DNA from: Apricaphanius iberus
Lineage: Eukaryota > Chordata > Actinopteri > Cyprinodontiformes > Aphaniidae
DNA length: 64,000 nucleotides
Assembly (NCBI GenBank): GCA_028564705.1
Contig: JAPXFQ010001770.1
Coordinates: 620,001-684,000 of the forward strand
Reading direction: 5' to 3'
The translations under genes were made by a program, and so were the position numbers. Positions 22,641 to 35,866 of this stretch are shown here, piece by piece. The notes under the pieces were generated by a model. It was given only the letters and a program-made list of their open reading frames with translations. It was not told where the DNA came from and did no database searches. The first letter of the stretch is position 1; each line of letters starts with the position of its first letter.

Positions 22641-24262
22641 TAAATCTGTAAGGGCATAACTAATATTAATGGTACTGTACAATCATTGCATTGTATAAAA
22701 ATACATAGCTCCTGGGCATGTAGACTTAAATGTGGTAATTATTCGTTACTTTGCGTGCCTAAAACACTGTGCAATTACCGCCGACCTAGACCTTTACGTT
22801 CGTTGTGAAGAGTCGTGATGAAAGACAGTGAGCGTGCGTGTGATTCGTCGGACTGTGGCTTTGCAACATGACCTGCTGCCTAACAGCGAATTTATTGTAC
22901 CTGACCAAAAGCAGCCTTCAATGGTCTTCAGACAGAGGCAGAAATTATATGACTCCAGTCTGCTGTTGACCAATTAAATTGCACCCTGTGAGTGACGTGT
23001 TGGCTAGGATAATGCTAAAAAAGCTTAACTCATGCTTGTTTTAAAGAACTGGCATCCCAAACTGTCCTCTTTTTCCCAGCTATGAGTGTGTCCAGATTCA
23101 TATTTTCTTCCTCATCTTCGTCGCCTTTCTTTTACCATTTGATTCACAGGATAGAAATGAAAGTTTTTACACAGCTAGCACTTCTTGACTCTGTCCATCT
23201 GTCAGCTTTCAATGACGGTTGCTGCGTCACTAGTGACATAGTGAGTTTATCGCAAATATTTTGGGTAGACACCGAGGGCCTGGTTTATGAACTTGTTAAA
23301 ACGGCCGCAAACAGCACAGCATCACAAAAACCTGATGTACTTACATGACGCAGAGAGCATTGTGCCTGTTAACCCTGGAGCAAGACGCACGCAAGCCATT
23401 TAGCGCTTTTCCCTAATCTGAAATATGGGCATTTCTGTAAGAAGACGCAAAATATTGGGAGGAAAATAGTCAAATAAGTAAGCATTCTAGGCGCAGTGTG
23501 ATTTACCAAACATATAAATGTTTGTTGGCTACTTTAGGGTCTATTTTTAGTGCTTCTTAAAGGCATGCCTTAACTTTGCGGCAACTTATTCAACATAAGT
23601 TTATTTCTGGCAAATGAAAAACGTCATTCACACACGATATAACGTAAAGGTAATTAACACTCTAATAGCCAGAAACCTAACAGTTATGTAGATATTTAGC
23701 TGATTTTCCCCAAATACGCATCATAACTCACTATGCTCTAAGCGCATCTTCAGCAGGTGGAGACGCGCTGAGCGCAGGGAATTGCTATCCTCATGGATCC
23801 TCATTAGTTTTCCCCCATAGTGTACAGTACCACAATGATAAATATATATATATATGACATTTAAAAAACATAATTCATACATTTCAGATTGCATTTTTTC
23901 AATAATACATTTTTTTCTACTGCATCTTGAAATTTAATAGATGCAATGAAGAAGTGCGGTGCATTTCAACAACATTAGTAGAATATGGACATTTTAGCGA
24001 CCTTGTTCTGGACATGCAGGAGCTTTATTCAGTCTGACTCTGCATGCAGCAGAGAGCAGCACAGGCACACCGCATTCATTACATTTTTACTGACATACGA
24101 AAAACATAATTTACAATATTCTAGCCTAATCTTAATTAATTCTGTTACAGCCATAGAATTGACATGTATGCTTTGTAACTTAAAGTAACACTCATCTTTG
24201 AAAGAAATAACTAGTAATGTAACTAAGTTACTAATTTAGAGTAATTTGCTCAACACTATGAA
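22641..24262. other. Non-coding, probably repeat-derived
   Basis: The open frame at 23082-23348 (88 codons) has no recognisable product. 24205-24260 ('taatgtaactaagttactaa..cagagtaattt'-like, ending 'caacactatg') resembles the terminus of a fish DNA transposon whose other end was not located. An (AT)n tract lies at about 23840-23855. Confidence 0.35.
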
Positions 24263-26792
24263 TAATGGAAACATAAAAAACATCTTAACCATGCAATAAC
24301 TCATCCAGATTCAAGTTATGTAAGCTGTTCATATTTCTAGCGGCTAATGGTGAGCCCATCCCAGTTGAAAGTTTAAATTTGTTAAAATATTCTGTCTTCT
24401 AACTTCTATGAACTTATAGATATTTTACATTTTTAGAATGCCCCCCCCCCCATCAAGAAGGAGAAGAAATGTGCAGCTCAACCATTTGTAGTCCAATAAA
24501 CGTCAGAAAACCGTTCCATCTCAAATTAAAACTGTTGTTTTACATCCACAAAGGTCCAGTTAAAGTCCTCCATTAAAGTGGCAACAATAAAGCCTGTAAG
24601 CGAATAAACAGTGGAAAAATGCACCTCCCAAATTTCTAGTTCTTACAACTTGGCTCCTTTCCTGAGATGTCAAATCCACAAATTCACTTTCACTGCGCAT
24701 GCCTAGATGTGTCACCTTTTGAATTACACCTTACTTGATCTAGGTTATCATTTCTGTGTGGCACATCTGCAACCAATAACTGATGGAGGGAAAGTCACCT
24801 GAGTCAGCCTGAGTAAACTGTGTTCCAGTTAACATAGTCAGATTTCCTATATGGCGAGGCCTAGGTAGCCATAGTAGTGGTACCATTAACAAATAGTTTT
24901 ACGCTGTACCTCCAATGTCCACAAACCCCTTTTATTTTTAAGTTTAGAGTTGCTGGCGGTACATGTAAGATTGATTTTAGATGCATTTTTACAAGTTTAT
25001 CTTTTAGAGTAGACATGTTTCCACCACAGGTACTATTGTTGATGCAAGGAGCGGCCATATTGAAAGTCAGAGGAAAAAAATCTTCAGGGGGCATTCGAAA
25101 TGGACTGAACTTGGAAAGCACATTGCTAGTCATACAAACTATTCAAAGTGCTTTTACAATTTGAGTCTTATTCACTCTAAACATTCATACTCAGTCACCA
25201 ATATGCATACTGGGATTTCGTGTCTTGCTGAAGGAGACATTGACATATTGTGGGGGAGACAACTTTCTGATTGGAAGACCATTATTCTTTCCTGTAAGTT
25301 GCCCCTGTGAGTTATAACTGTGGGTAGGGTTGGTAAAACAAAAGCTGACACCTTAGATAGAAGCACTTAAAAACAACAAATATGGGTTTCCAATGACCCA
25401 AAAATAAAAAATATACATATTTTGTTGGTTTAATTTGGCACATATTATATGTAACCTAGTTTCCTTTTAGTTTGAAAGAAGGTAACTCCTGATTTCTTTT
25501 CAGAGTTTCTGCAGTCAGAACTGTTAATATCTCAGGTCTGTCACACCTGTTTTGGAGACCCATTTATCACCTTTATGATTCAACCAGTTAAACCATCATT
25601 ACCACCGCTTCAACAGTATGTGGATACTACAAATAGTCATTTCACCTTTTAACAGAGATATCAATACTCAGGGTTCAAAACAAATACAACATATTTGAAG
25701 CTATGACTCTGTCTTTAATGGAAAGTGACACACACATATTGAATCTTGAAGGAATCAAGGGTAGCTTACTTTATCTGTAATGCCAAAACCTTCTCACTCT
25801 TTTCTCTGTCACCTTGTTGACATTAAATAAAAAATACACTGAGACATTTCCATTAAAGCAAACTGTTGACATAGTTATCGGACATGAAAGAGGCTGGTGT
25901 CATTTTGAAAAGGCCTTATAAGCCTTAATAAGACGTTAAAGGGCGCTGGCCCCAAATAACACAAAAGAACACAAGGATATGAAACATTTTTGACCAAAGG
26001 ACTGAAAGGAGGAAAAATCAAGAGTAAAAAAAAGAAGAAGAAAAAAAAACCTTCAACACATTCATTCTCTGGAGAGAGAAAGTGGAAAAAAAGAGAGAGA
26101 GAGAAGAGCAAGCGCCCAGCTCCATTTCCGCCTAAGAAGCGCAGAGTTAAAAGGTGGCCCCTGTACAAATGAAACTCAATTTCACGCCACATTATCCCTC
26201 CCTGTTCTCTTTCCTGGCTTTCATTTTCATTAAGACTAGAGACAATCATAAATTAATAATTACTGCCGAATGTCTAAGCGCAGGGCACAGTCCTGGCACC
26301 TCCTCTCGCCTCTGTGGTCTTCCATGTTCATGCTTGCAAAATGTTAATTTAGGTAATGTGGCCCAGCCCTTGTCAGATAAAAGTGTTTTGTAGTATTGCT
26401 AATAGATAATGGTCTATCTGATTAGGGGACATTAGTTCTATCTTTCAGATGATCACACCGAACCATCCTAATGTCTCTCCAAAGACTAGGGACAAAACTG
26501 AGCAATCAAGAGCCACCAAATGCTGCTTTTAGTAAAAAAAAAACCTCCACTGGATATGAAGCAGGGTAAGGAATTAGCTCAGTCAGGCTGTTGACATTAT
26601 TCTGGTATATCCAGATAAACCCAAGATTATTCATGCCTCCGGCAGATTTAGATTGAAAATTGTTTTCATCCAACCAAAGAGTTTATTTCTGAGAGGAAAT
26701 AAGACAAAGGGCTCTAAAATATAACAATCTAAAATGAGTATCAATTTGGAAAACATATATTTGTATGTATAAAAATGAAATTACTCCTCAAA
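24263..26792. other. Non-coding DNA
   Basis: No gene recognised. Overlapping frames on both strands at 24861-25164 are not supported by any family. A purine-rich tract lies at about 26025-26115. Around 26160-26450 the sequence is balanced and non-repetitive, a candidate for conserved non-coding DNA. Confidence 0.4.

Positions 26793-26834
<42 letters not shown>
26793..26834. repeat. (ATT)n microsatellite
   Basis: Fourteen uninterrupted trinucleotide units. Confidence 0.95.
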
Positions 26835-28742
26835 CTTTTTAGCATTAGAACAATCAAGCCCTCCCTCATAACTCCTGATAAGATTTTTTACATGTTTCTA
26901 TGGTGTCTCTTTGGTTATAAGTTTCAAGTCTTTGAGGTGAAAAGTTCTCTTTGCCATCACACTAAACGTTATCTCCCTGCACATTCTCTATAATTCTCTA
27001 TAAGAGTAAACTCTGAACTCTGGCTGGGCCAATCAAAAATACATTACGTCCCGTTAGAAACATTAAAAGTGTGTAACATTAAACAGATTTATTTAAACCT
27101 AAGGAGACAGCACTGTGAGGATCACGATCTCCAGGGCATTTGAAACAATTCAGCTTGTTGTATTACTGTATGTCAGAAACTCCAGGAGACAGAATTCCCT
27201 GGATCAAAGACTGTCTGACAAACACACCTGTTTGTGAAACTGAAAGGTTGTGTGTCTGGCTAGGTGGTCGGCAACTCAGGAGCACTTTAAGGAACTATAC
27301 TCATAACAATCCTTTCTACCAGAAGTCAGATTCAATTCAACTGCAAAAACACTGACTCCATAGTTTCTGGGCATACCAGAGATTGGTAAGAGACTGAGTG
27401 GTGAGAGCTGGTGGACCATTTTGTGTCATGATGTTAAAACAACCAACTTGAATATGAACAAAACAAACAAGATTATTGCAGATGTTAATAGAAATATGCC
27501 TTTTTGAACACTTTTAATGACATAGGAGTAAAAGTGAAGGTGATGGAGGAGAATAATAGAGATGCAACAGTGAAGGGGTACACAAAGCGAGAAAGAGCAG
27601 ACTGGGATATTTGAGGTAGTTTTGGTCCATCGGTGACTGCAGCAACATGCTACAGATCTTGTACAAGTGTGTTGTTCTGGAGAGTGTAATCTGTTCTGTC
27701 ATCTTCTGTTGGAGTAGAAAAAAAAAGGCAGTGAGTTAACACGGCCCCCCCCCCCCAAAAAAAAATAATTAAAAATAAATAAAAACATAAAAAGCCCCCC
27801 CACAAAACTGTTAGTGTTCTTATTCAGCAGCTCAGAAAGGCTACGATACTGACCACCACAGAGGATCCTTTTGTGTTTCTTTACTTGAAGAAACATCAGC
27901 ATTTGAACAAGAGGCATTTAGCTTGCAGTAACAATATATTTCCATGTTTGCAAAAAAACAAAGAGCTAGAAAAGCACTCATAGAGAGCAGACCAAGGTAG
28001 CTCCCCTCACCCCTTGATGCTGATCCGAAAGACCCCCAAAATATAATTGCATGTTCCTGATCCCACTGCGTAGATTTCTGAAAATGTCATCAAAATCCAT
28101 CAATACATTTTTGAGTTATGGTGCTAACAGACAAAAAAAAAACAACATGGCAAAAACATAACCTGCTTGGTTGGGATAAATTGAGGTCACAAAATAATGT
28201 AAGCATTACTCAAGTAACGTATGTAACATCCGACTGATTTTAATGCATTACACGATGCACACCCAAGACAGAAGCAGAGTGTGTTATTAACTTTGTATGC
28301 ATCATATGAATGTGATTTATAAATGTATTACTTTCGATTTATATTGATCTACTCAAGGAAGGGCTTGAACCTGGTCGATCAGTTTATTAATTTATTGGCA
28401 AGATGCCATTCGTCTCATCTTCTTCTGTTTGAGGTCATCTGTTTGAGTTGTCATGGAAGGTTGACCGAGAGCAATGCTGACAGGAAACTGATGTGACCAC
28501 CAGTCAGTTTTACTCAGTCTGAAAAAAGATGTGTTGACTTGGACTATGTCTGGGTACGGTATATTGTTTGGTTTTGAATGTGAGTTGATAAAGTTAAAAA
28601 TACATTTGTAAATAGAATGTTCTTCTTGAGATCTAATTTAATTAGTTTTGAATGTCGATTAAGTGTAAATTTTGTCTCTACCACTTGTAATTGGGACTGG
28701 TATAGGCTGTAATGCTTTAAAAGTTGGATGGTCTGAAACAGT

Positions 28743-28746
<4 letters not shown>

Positions 28747-28804
<58 letters not shown>
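28747..28804. repeat. (CT)n microsatellite
   Basis: About 29 uninterrupted CT units; the Arg-Glu repeat read on the minus strand is an artefact. Confidence 0.97.
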
Positions 28805-28810
<6 letters not shown>

Positions 28811-30835
28811 CACTTCAGTCCTTTGCTCTCTTCTTTATTTAGTTTAGACCCAAAGAAAAGTGTAATTACAGCTAAAGCTTTGTATTGAGGTAAATCATTA
28901 GGAAAGAGTGTGTTAATTTAACAGGATCTACAGACCTCAGCAGATGTTTTGTCCTGAGAAAGGAAATATAAAAAGTAAAAATTGATGTTCAAGAAACTTT
29001 ATGCTCACAAACAGTTATTTGCTGTCTGTGCTTTCTGTCGAACTTGTGTCATGAAGTGTGGCATATTATTGTCCTACAGACTTGCTCCTTCACTTACAAA
29101 CCAGATTCTATTGGTTTCAGAATCCCTGGACAAAAGGTGAAAGAAATTCTACAAAGCTCCTCCATCTTTCCTGCATAAACTGGCGTGGTTTCGGATATGG
29201 TCATTGGCTCAGGGCAGCATTAGAAAAACGTTGAAGGGTGTGGCATGACTACCAGATAAAAATATAGATTAAATAATTCTGAGTTCATGAGTTGAATGCT
29301 TGCAGTTTCAGACAGGGTGACTAGTTTGTGCAGGACTGTTCTGCATTTTGTCTACCTCAAAGTCAGCAGGATTGGCTCGTCCAAGGCACAATTCATGTAG
29401 GAAGTACCACTGAGCATAGATGTTTTTAGTAAAAACATTTGCTCTCGATATAAGTTCCCTGTGTTGTTAAATAGTGGCCACATCTCCGTGTCATTTGTTC
29501 TTCTTGAAAAAGATACTTTTCTGTCTACAGAGACATTGCAAACATCATCATCTTCTATATTAGTGCCTTCCTGTCTTGTCACAGAAAACATGCTTTTTAT
29601 TTTACTGATCTTCTTTAGGGAAAAATTACTTGTGTAAAAATTGTTTTAAGACTTTTAAGTTTTCCTGCTCTAAAAATGATGATACATGTTTCCACATACA
29701 TAAATCCTCCTTGTCACAAACAATAAATAGATGTTGGATTTTGCAGTGTTTGACGTTAAGCAAGACACAAGAAGGCGGAATAATCACATCTGGACATAGT
29801 CTTTGTGAGTGCATCTCAACTCGAAGCCAAAGGAATTAAAAACACAGCTCAAACATTTTTTTAGCTTTGAATATGTTATCAGCAATGTGCTTTTCCGCAC
29901 AACAGCAAAAGTGCAAAGCAACACCACATCTATAATGCACATTTGGTATTTAAAATCTCCGTGCCTCATGGTCATATTTGTACTGAATTGAATTTATTAC
30001 AAAATGTGCAGTGATATGAAACATGTAGCTGCAGGGCCTCTTTTTTCCATGTGCCAGTGCAGGAAAAAAGGCATCAGATGGAGAAATAAACAGAATATGT
30101 GAGTAATAGCCCACTTCTCACAGGCTCGTTGGAGGTGAGCAGACTAAATCTGTTGCTGCTCCAAAAAAGAAACAGAGCCATTAAATGAATAAAGTGACCG
30201 TTGTTCCTCGTTTTCTTTCACTCCAGAGTGAGCTAAAAGTTCGAAGCGCCGGCACAGGCCCGAACGGAACAAGAAGCGCCGCTTCCTCATGATTGATTGC
30301 CCACTGTGTGTTGTATTGTTCTTTCAAGGTTGATTGAAACTTTAACCTCATTTTTAATGAAAAAAAAAATGAAGAAAAGCTTGAAGTATTTCAGGCCTTG
30401 AATTTTTACAATGCAGCACTGAATTATGCAGCAATCAGTCAATTATTCATCTCTGTGGCCGTGTTATGGCCATGCTTTAAAAAGCATGCAAAATGGGAAT
30501 GGGCCAGACATGCTGTGTCAACACATTTTACTCAGAAGTGCTTACAGGAGAAAATTCCCTCTCAATGTCGATTTCATATTTCTTTGCGTGTGTTTCAAGA
30601 GCTGTACCTGTTCTGCGATGATCCCTGTGGAAAACTGTTGTGTCTCTAGTGTAAAACTGAGAAACTTTGTGACTAATTTATCATTAAAAATCTGTAAGAG
30701 GTGGCTGAACAGTGCAGGAACTGATCTTGCCTTTTTGGCGTTCAGTATTTTTGGATTCCTCTATTCACATATTTTTTCTAGTACAGCATATCTATATCCT
30801 GTGTTCATTCACACGCACTTGTCGCAAACACCATC

Positions 30836-30892
<57 letters not shown>
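30836..30892. repeat. (TA)n(AG)n compound microsatellite
   Basis: About 12 TA units pass directly into about 16 AG units, followed by degenerate GACAGA. Confidence 0.95.
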
Positions 30893-30899
<7 letters not shown>

Positions 30900-31747
30900 C
30901 AGAGATAGATAATTTTATATAGACCAATTGTCTCATTATTAGTGCCGAACTTCTAGCTAATATGAGGAAAAATCTATTTCTCAAGGACAATTCTGATAAA
31001 CATAGTCCTTCAACTTTGACTGAATAAAGAGCATTTAAGAAATCTTTCCTGCTCATGTGATGACACTCCAAAGGCTTTCTTTAGCTTCATCACCTAACAT
31101 CTGCCGTCTGTTGGTAGGAGAGGGCGTTCCATTCGGTGCGTTAAGCACTCTGTTGTTGTCAAGCTCCTCCTTCTATCTTGTCATTTTTCTCATTGGTGTT
31201 AAGTTTTGTTCCGTATGTTTCAGAGACATACATAGAAAGTGTAAAATGTGTTAGAAGAAGATGACTTCTGTTGACCCAGATGTTTACGTTACGTTCGCCT
31301 GTGGTCCTGCCATCCTCTAGCCATTATTTTGTCTGGTATGACTTAACAACTTAAATGTTTAATCAGTCAAAAAACCATTACAGTAATCAGTAACATCGCT
31401 ACATGTACATTTATCTGCCGAAACTGCGGCGGTGTCAATGGTTGACAGGTCGTCTGTAGGCATTTTTAGCTAGGTCCTTCTTCTATTATGATTGCGGGGC
31501 ATTCGTGCATTGTGGGATAGCGTAGCATCCACCGGCTGCTTACTGTGGCGATAGTACACTTTCGGGAACTTTCTGCTTCCTAGTCAGATCCATAATGGAG
31601 ATTTGGATCTACTATATTGCTCAAACACTCCTTTTCAATTGCTACGTAGCAAGCGTAGTGCAGCCATTATGAGCTGAGTGATGTGTGCACAGTTTTTATT
31701 TGGTCAGCTTAATGAAGCTTTAGCCATGCGTTTGCCCCCTGTGAAAA

Positions 31748-31787
31748 AGCTAAAACGGTTCCCACTGAGCTAAAACGGTTCCCACTG
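31748..31787. repeat. Perfect 20-bp tandem duplication
   Basis: AGCTAAAACGGTTCCCACTG occurs twice head to tail without a mismatch, so it is recent or selectively kept. Confidence 0.95.
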
Positions 31788-32435
31788 TGCATTTAAGATA
31801 TATTTGAGGTTTCAACTGTTGAAATACAAAAGAATAGAAGCGTTGTTAGAGAAAAGTCTAGAGTATTTGCAGATGGTTGTGGTCACTAACAACTGTTTCA
31901 CATAATTCCTCTTGTGCCATGCTTTTTATGACAACCCAAATAACTGTATCTTGATAATTCTAATTTTAACCAGAATATTATTATTTTCATCATCTGATCT
32001 TTTTGTCTCTAATTCCCACATTTAGAGCAACCTGGGAACTTGAAAAGAACAAAAATTATTGGTGGCATCGCTCCAGTAGCAGTTTCTATATGTCTTTCAG
32101 AGCTGAAGAAAAAAAAAATACTATTATTTACAATTTCAAATACAAAAATAGTGTAAATGTGTTGGAGGTTCAAAGGTTCAAAGCAAAAACTAGTAAAACT
32201 TCCTTCAGCTGCGGTTTTTGTTAGACTACTATGTTAGTAGCATCTCTCAAGCTAACTGTTAGCTTTAGCCTTAGAAAAAGAAATTTGAACTTTTGGCTAA
32301 ATGAACACACTAAGAGTTATCTATTGAGGATAAGATAAGAATAGCTTATGCCCTTTTAATTTAACCCCACGTAAAGTTAAAAGAAAAGTTTAAAGAGCAT
32401 AAGGCATAATATAAATCTCTGAAAGTTCTTTAGAC

Positions 32436-32770
32436 CAGCAGTTCCCAAAGTTGGGGTTAGGACCCCACATGGGGTCACGAACAGGTAAGAGTGGGGTCTT
32501 GTGATTCTCTTAAGAAAATAATGTCAATACCAGAAATGGCAATGAGCTGGTCCATCTCCATTTTATAAATCAAATGAAAGATGAAAAACAGGACTTAAAT
32601 TAATAAATGCAACATATAGTGATTGATATATTGGCTGTTGATGTTGGTTATGTTACCACTTTTTAGGTGACTCAGAAGAAAATGCTTGTATGTTCCATCA
32701 GGAGTTGGGGTCATGGGTCTCTTAAATTTGTATTTTGTGGGTCAGAGACTGGAAGGTTTGAGAACCACTG
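32436..32770. mobile_element. hAT-type MITE with perfect 8-bp target duplication
   Basis: The element starts CAGCAGTTCCCAAA and ends TTTGAGAACCACTG, the inverted form of CAGTGGTTCTCAAA, a well-known hAT end. It is flanked by the identical octamer CTTTAGAC at 32428-32435 and 32771-32778. At 335 bp without a coding frame it is non-autonomous. It lies on the downstream side of the dach1 3' end. Confidence 0.92.
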
Positions 32771-33024
32771 CTTTAGACCATTGACAAAACGGGGAACACG
32801 GCTAAAAGAATGATAGCTCCTCTGTAAATATCTGACAAACACAAAATGGTTCAAAAAGAGTAGAGGTCTGAAACTTCAATCCACCTAATAGAGCTGTGTC
32901 ACCTTAGTCAGTTTTATTAACATGCTTCTGAATGAACACCCTCATCCCTATCATCATGATATGAGACATCAAAAGCCTTAGGTAACATCATTAACGACAC
33001 TCGGTTTATCATCAACATGTTAAC

Positions 33025-34527
33025 TTTATTTGAATTTGAAGTACAATGAAAGAGATGATTCGAGAAGCTATATAAGTTATCAGTGACAACAGACTTAGAC
33101 ACTCCATTAAGAACAAAAAGGAACAAACACATTGTGAATGGGATAAGCTTCCCTTCTTCTTCCTTCTCCTCATCTTTTTGATTGTAACACATAAGGTCTA
33201 AACTGTTTAGCAGATAAAGGACTGACATCAGCTTATGACTAGAGAATATACACAGGTGTTTCAGCACCACAATTCAAAAGTCTTTAGGGAAAGGAAAATA
33301 TTTTTTTTTCTCATCAGGATATCATGAAACACTGAAACAAAATGTGTTAAACACCATGTAATAAATGGGTATTTGCTATTTAAAAAGTAGCGTCCTTAAC
33401 TGATTGTATTTCAAACTGGCATGAGATAATAATCAGAGCAGGTACTTACAAAAAAAACAAACCAACAAGGGGTGCTGATTTTAAGTGTCTCATGACGACA
33501 ATGTACAGTAAATTCCAAGAAATATGACCTCTGTTACAAAGATTACAGTACTATCAACAGCAAAAGTCTTCATTTTGAGACTGAAACGTTGTTAATCAAG
33601 ATTTTTAAAATCGTCCGGGCTTGGGTGAGTCCACCCTGGTTATTTGTTCAGCACAATATAGGATTTATTAAATATCATAATTCCAGGACAAACATTTACA
33701 TGCCTGCATGCTTTCTCACCAGAAAATGGCAGCTATAGGAAAGGATGATGGCTCAGAGAAAGAACAAAAACAAGAAAGTTTCATATAAATGGCGGTATTG
33801 TTTGCTTAATAGCTCTACTGCATACACAATACCTCTTATACGTTATATACACATACCTTACGAGTCTACTCGGGTTCAGCAGAGTGAGTCTTCCTATCTT
33901 TATCATTAGCTCTTGTATATACAACGATGGTAAAAACGGAACTTGATTGTATTCTCTTCTACGTTAGAAAACATGAAAATCAAACATCAGTCTTCTTTCT
34001 TTTGATGACGACGTGGATAGGCTCCATTCTCCCCCTTCCCTCCACAATGTTCATCTTTTTCTCTTTTTTTTTCAGCTTCTCAGGATTTATTTTGAAATAA
34101 AAAAACAAAACTTCAGTCGAATTTTCGTTTCAAAGCTTTCTCGCTGGCTGAGATACAGTATAAAAAATCTTCAGTGCTGTGAACTTATTAGGAGTTATTA
34201 CCAACAATGCACCACGGGTACATTTTTTACTGTGCTCGGTTATATGTGTTTATCCTTCACGTCGGTGAACCTGTCGCATCAAAACCTGCCTCATCAGAAT
34301 ACTTCAGGTTTCCCTTCTGTGATGAAAAAGACTTCTTTGTTGTACATTCAGAGTCCTCCAGCGCTTGGGGGTGAACACAGCATTTCCATCTACGAGCAGC
34401 TTGAACTCTCTTCAGCTAAATCGGCCTGGGTTAGGGGCTTCCCCAGAACCTTCATGGGTTTTTCTTTCAGTCTTTTTATTTTATTTTACTATAAAATCTT
34501 TCTGTCCTCCAGCTCTTCGCGGCCTTA
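33025..34527 (-). other. dach1: Probable dach1 3' untranslated region
   Basis: Sequence following the dach1 stop codon on the minus strand. It is free of obvious transposons up to the hAT MITE. Minus-strand AATAAA signals occur at several places, including 34086-34091, 33664-33669, 33025-33030 and 32913-32918; two further ones near 34475-34485 are too close to the stop to be likely. I placed the end at the 33025 signal, but sequence alone cannot choose. The plus-strand frame at 34013-34612 that overlaps it is judged spurious. Confidence 0.4.
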
Positions 34528-34565
34528 TCAGTACATCACTGCGGTTTTCAGGAACAGTCTTCCAT
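34528..34565 (-). CDS. dach1: dach1, last coding exon (conserved C-terminal tail)
   Basis: On the minus strand a CAG acceptor (34566-34568) precedes 38 bases. With the G carried over from the previous exon these read D-GRLFLKTAVMY and a TGA stop at 34528-34530. The DGRL-LKT-VMY ending is the hallmark C terminus of vertebrate DACH1 (as I recall it, human has Y for F and T for A) and distinguishes it from DACH2, whose tail differs. The exon begins in phase 1, matching the exon at 42457-42525. It is preceded by a pyrimidine-poor but serviceable acceptor. Confidence 0.93.
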
Positions 34566-35315
34566 CTGGAACAGAGAACACACACAAACACACAGAGGAG
34601 GCAAAAGATTAGCCAACAGCTAACAATCTGCTGACGCAAATGCACAGTTCAGGATATGATTGTTGATGAAACGCAACTTTGAAATATTGCCCTCTAGTCT
34701 TTGGATTTGAACGGCACTACTGTGAAGTCATAAGCTGATTTAGGGAGAAGATAAAGATAGCAGCCATGGCAAATGTGATTAAATATCTTGTGGAGTAATT
34801 AACTTTATTGCTTTTAAATAAAAAATGTAGATAATCCATAGTAGGTTGACTTCAGTTTGGATTAGGAACAGAATATCGCTATCTCCACTTGTTAGATAGC
34901 ATTAGTTTTTTTGGGTTTTTTTTTTACAATAAACCATCAATGTCCTTCATTTTGATTATGTGACAGACAAATACAAGATACATACATATGCATATTTCTG
35001 AAGTGAATGCTGACAATACATGGTTTTCAGACCTTTTGACACATAATTAGATGAAAAGTATGGCATGCATTTCTTATCAACCCTCCCTGACAGAATACTT
35101 TGTATAGATCTTTTACCTTCAGCTGGAGTTTTTTATCCAGGGTTATGACTATCATATCTAGAGCTTAAAACTCAGTCACACAGTGTGGAGAACATGTGTG
35201 AACGTCAAGTATCAAGTCCTGCCACAGATTCTAAATTTTTAATTTTAAGTTTTAGATCTAGACTTTGACTGGGCCGTTCTGCTGTGTTACTATCATTTGA
35301 TCTGGACCTTTCAAC

Positions 35316-35678
35316 TAGGGATGCACCAATACTGATACTGGTATCGGGTATCAACCCCGATACCGTATCATATCGGTTAAACTTAACTGATACCATGAAC
35401 CAATACTCAAAATGTGGAAAATCTGCATTAAATTCACAAAAAAGATTAGTTTTTCTCTTGAAATTTTATTTTTGTGATAATTTTATAGTTTACATCTGTT
35501 ATTTTGTCTTTGTTATGTTTAGTTAGTAAAGTCTAGTGCCTTTAGTCTCTTCATGAAAGGTGGAAGTTATACAGTTTATTAATTCAACAATAGTACTGGA
35601 TCGGTATGGGGTATGAACAGATACACAAAATCCAGGCATTGGTATCAGGACTGAAAAAGTCAGATTGGTGCACCCCTA
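35316..35678. mobile_element. hAT-like MITE (GGATGCACCAATAC / TATCGG family)
   Basis: Terminal inverted repeats TAGGGATGCACCAAT and ATTGGTGCACCCCTA bound 363 bp rich in TATCGG motifs. Flanking octamers CTTTCAAC (35308-35315) and CTTTCCGC (35679-35686) agree at 6 of 8 positions, consistent with a decayed hAT-type duplication. The interior aligns with the copy at 59256-59557 ('gtggaaa.tctgcaa.aa.ttcaca'). Non-coding. Confidence 0.85.
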
Positions 35679-35866
35679 CTTTCCGCTGTAGATCTGGTTG
35701 TATGTTTAGAGTTGTTGTCTTTTGCCCAGACTTGAGTCTTACGGCCCTCTTTTTTTACTTCTTTGTGGCTGTGTGGCACTCAGAAATTAGGTCTGTGTGG
35801 TAAGTTGAAGCCCAACAGATTTACTTTCACGAGAAGAGCAGTACAGCTATAGCTCTAGTACTTGAT

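Larger units (their letters stand above)
26835..31747. other. Non-coding DNA with microsatellites
   Basis: No gene recognised; scattered frames under 160 codons lack any recognisable domain. The longest, at 30426-30908, runs into the TA/GA microsatellite and is an artefact. Confidence 0.5.

Noticed and set aside
23082..23348. 88-codon frame considered as a coding exon
   Set aside because: No recognised domain, no good splice context, and neighbouring sequence looks repeat-derived.
28544..28813. Arg-Glu repeat protein on the minus strand
   Set aside because: Translation of the CT microsatellite.
26793..30892. CRISPR array or prokaryotic system
   Set aside because: The repeats here are simple microsatellites without spacers, and the window is clearly vertebrate.
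30426..30908. 160-codon plus-strand frame
   Set aside because: Its C terminus is the TA/AG microsatellite and the rest shows no conserved motif.
34013..34612. 199-codon plus-strand frame
   Set aside because: It lies antisense over the last dach1 exon and 3' UTR, and its product is low-complexity and unlike any known protein.
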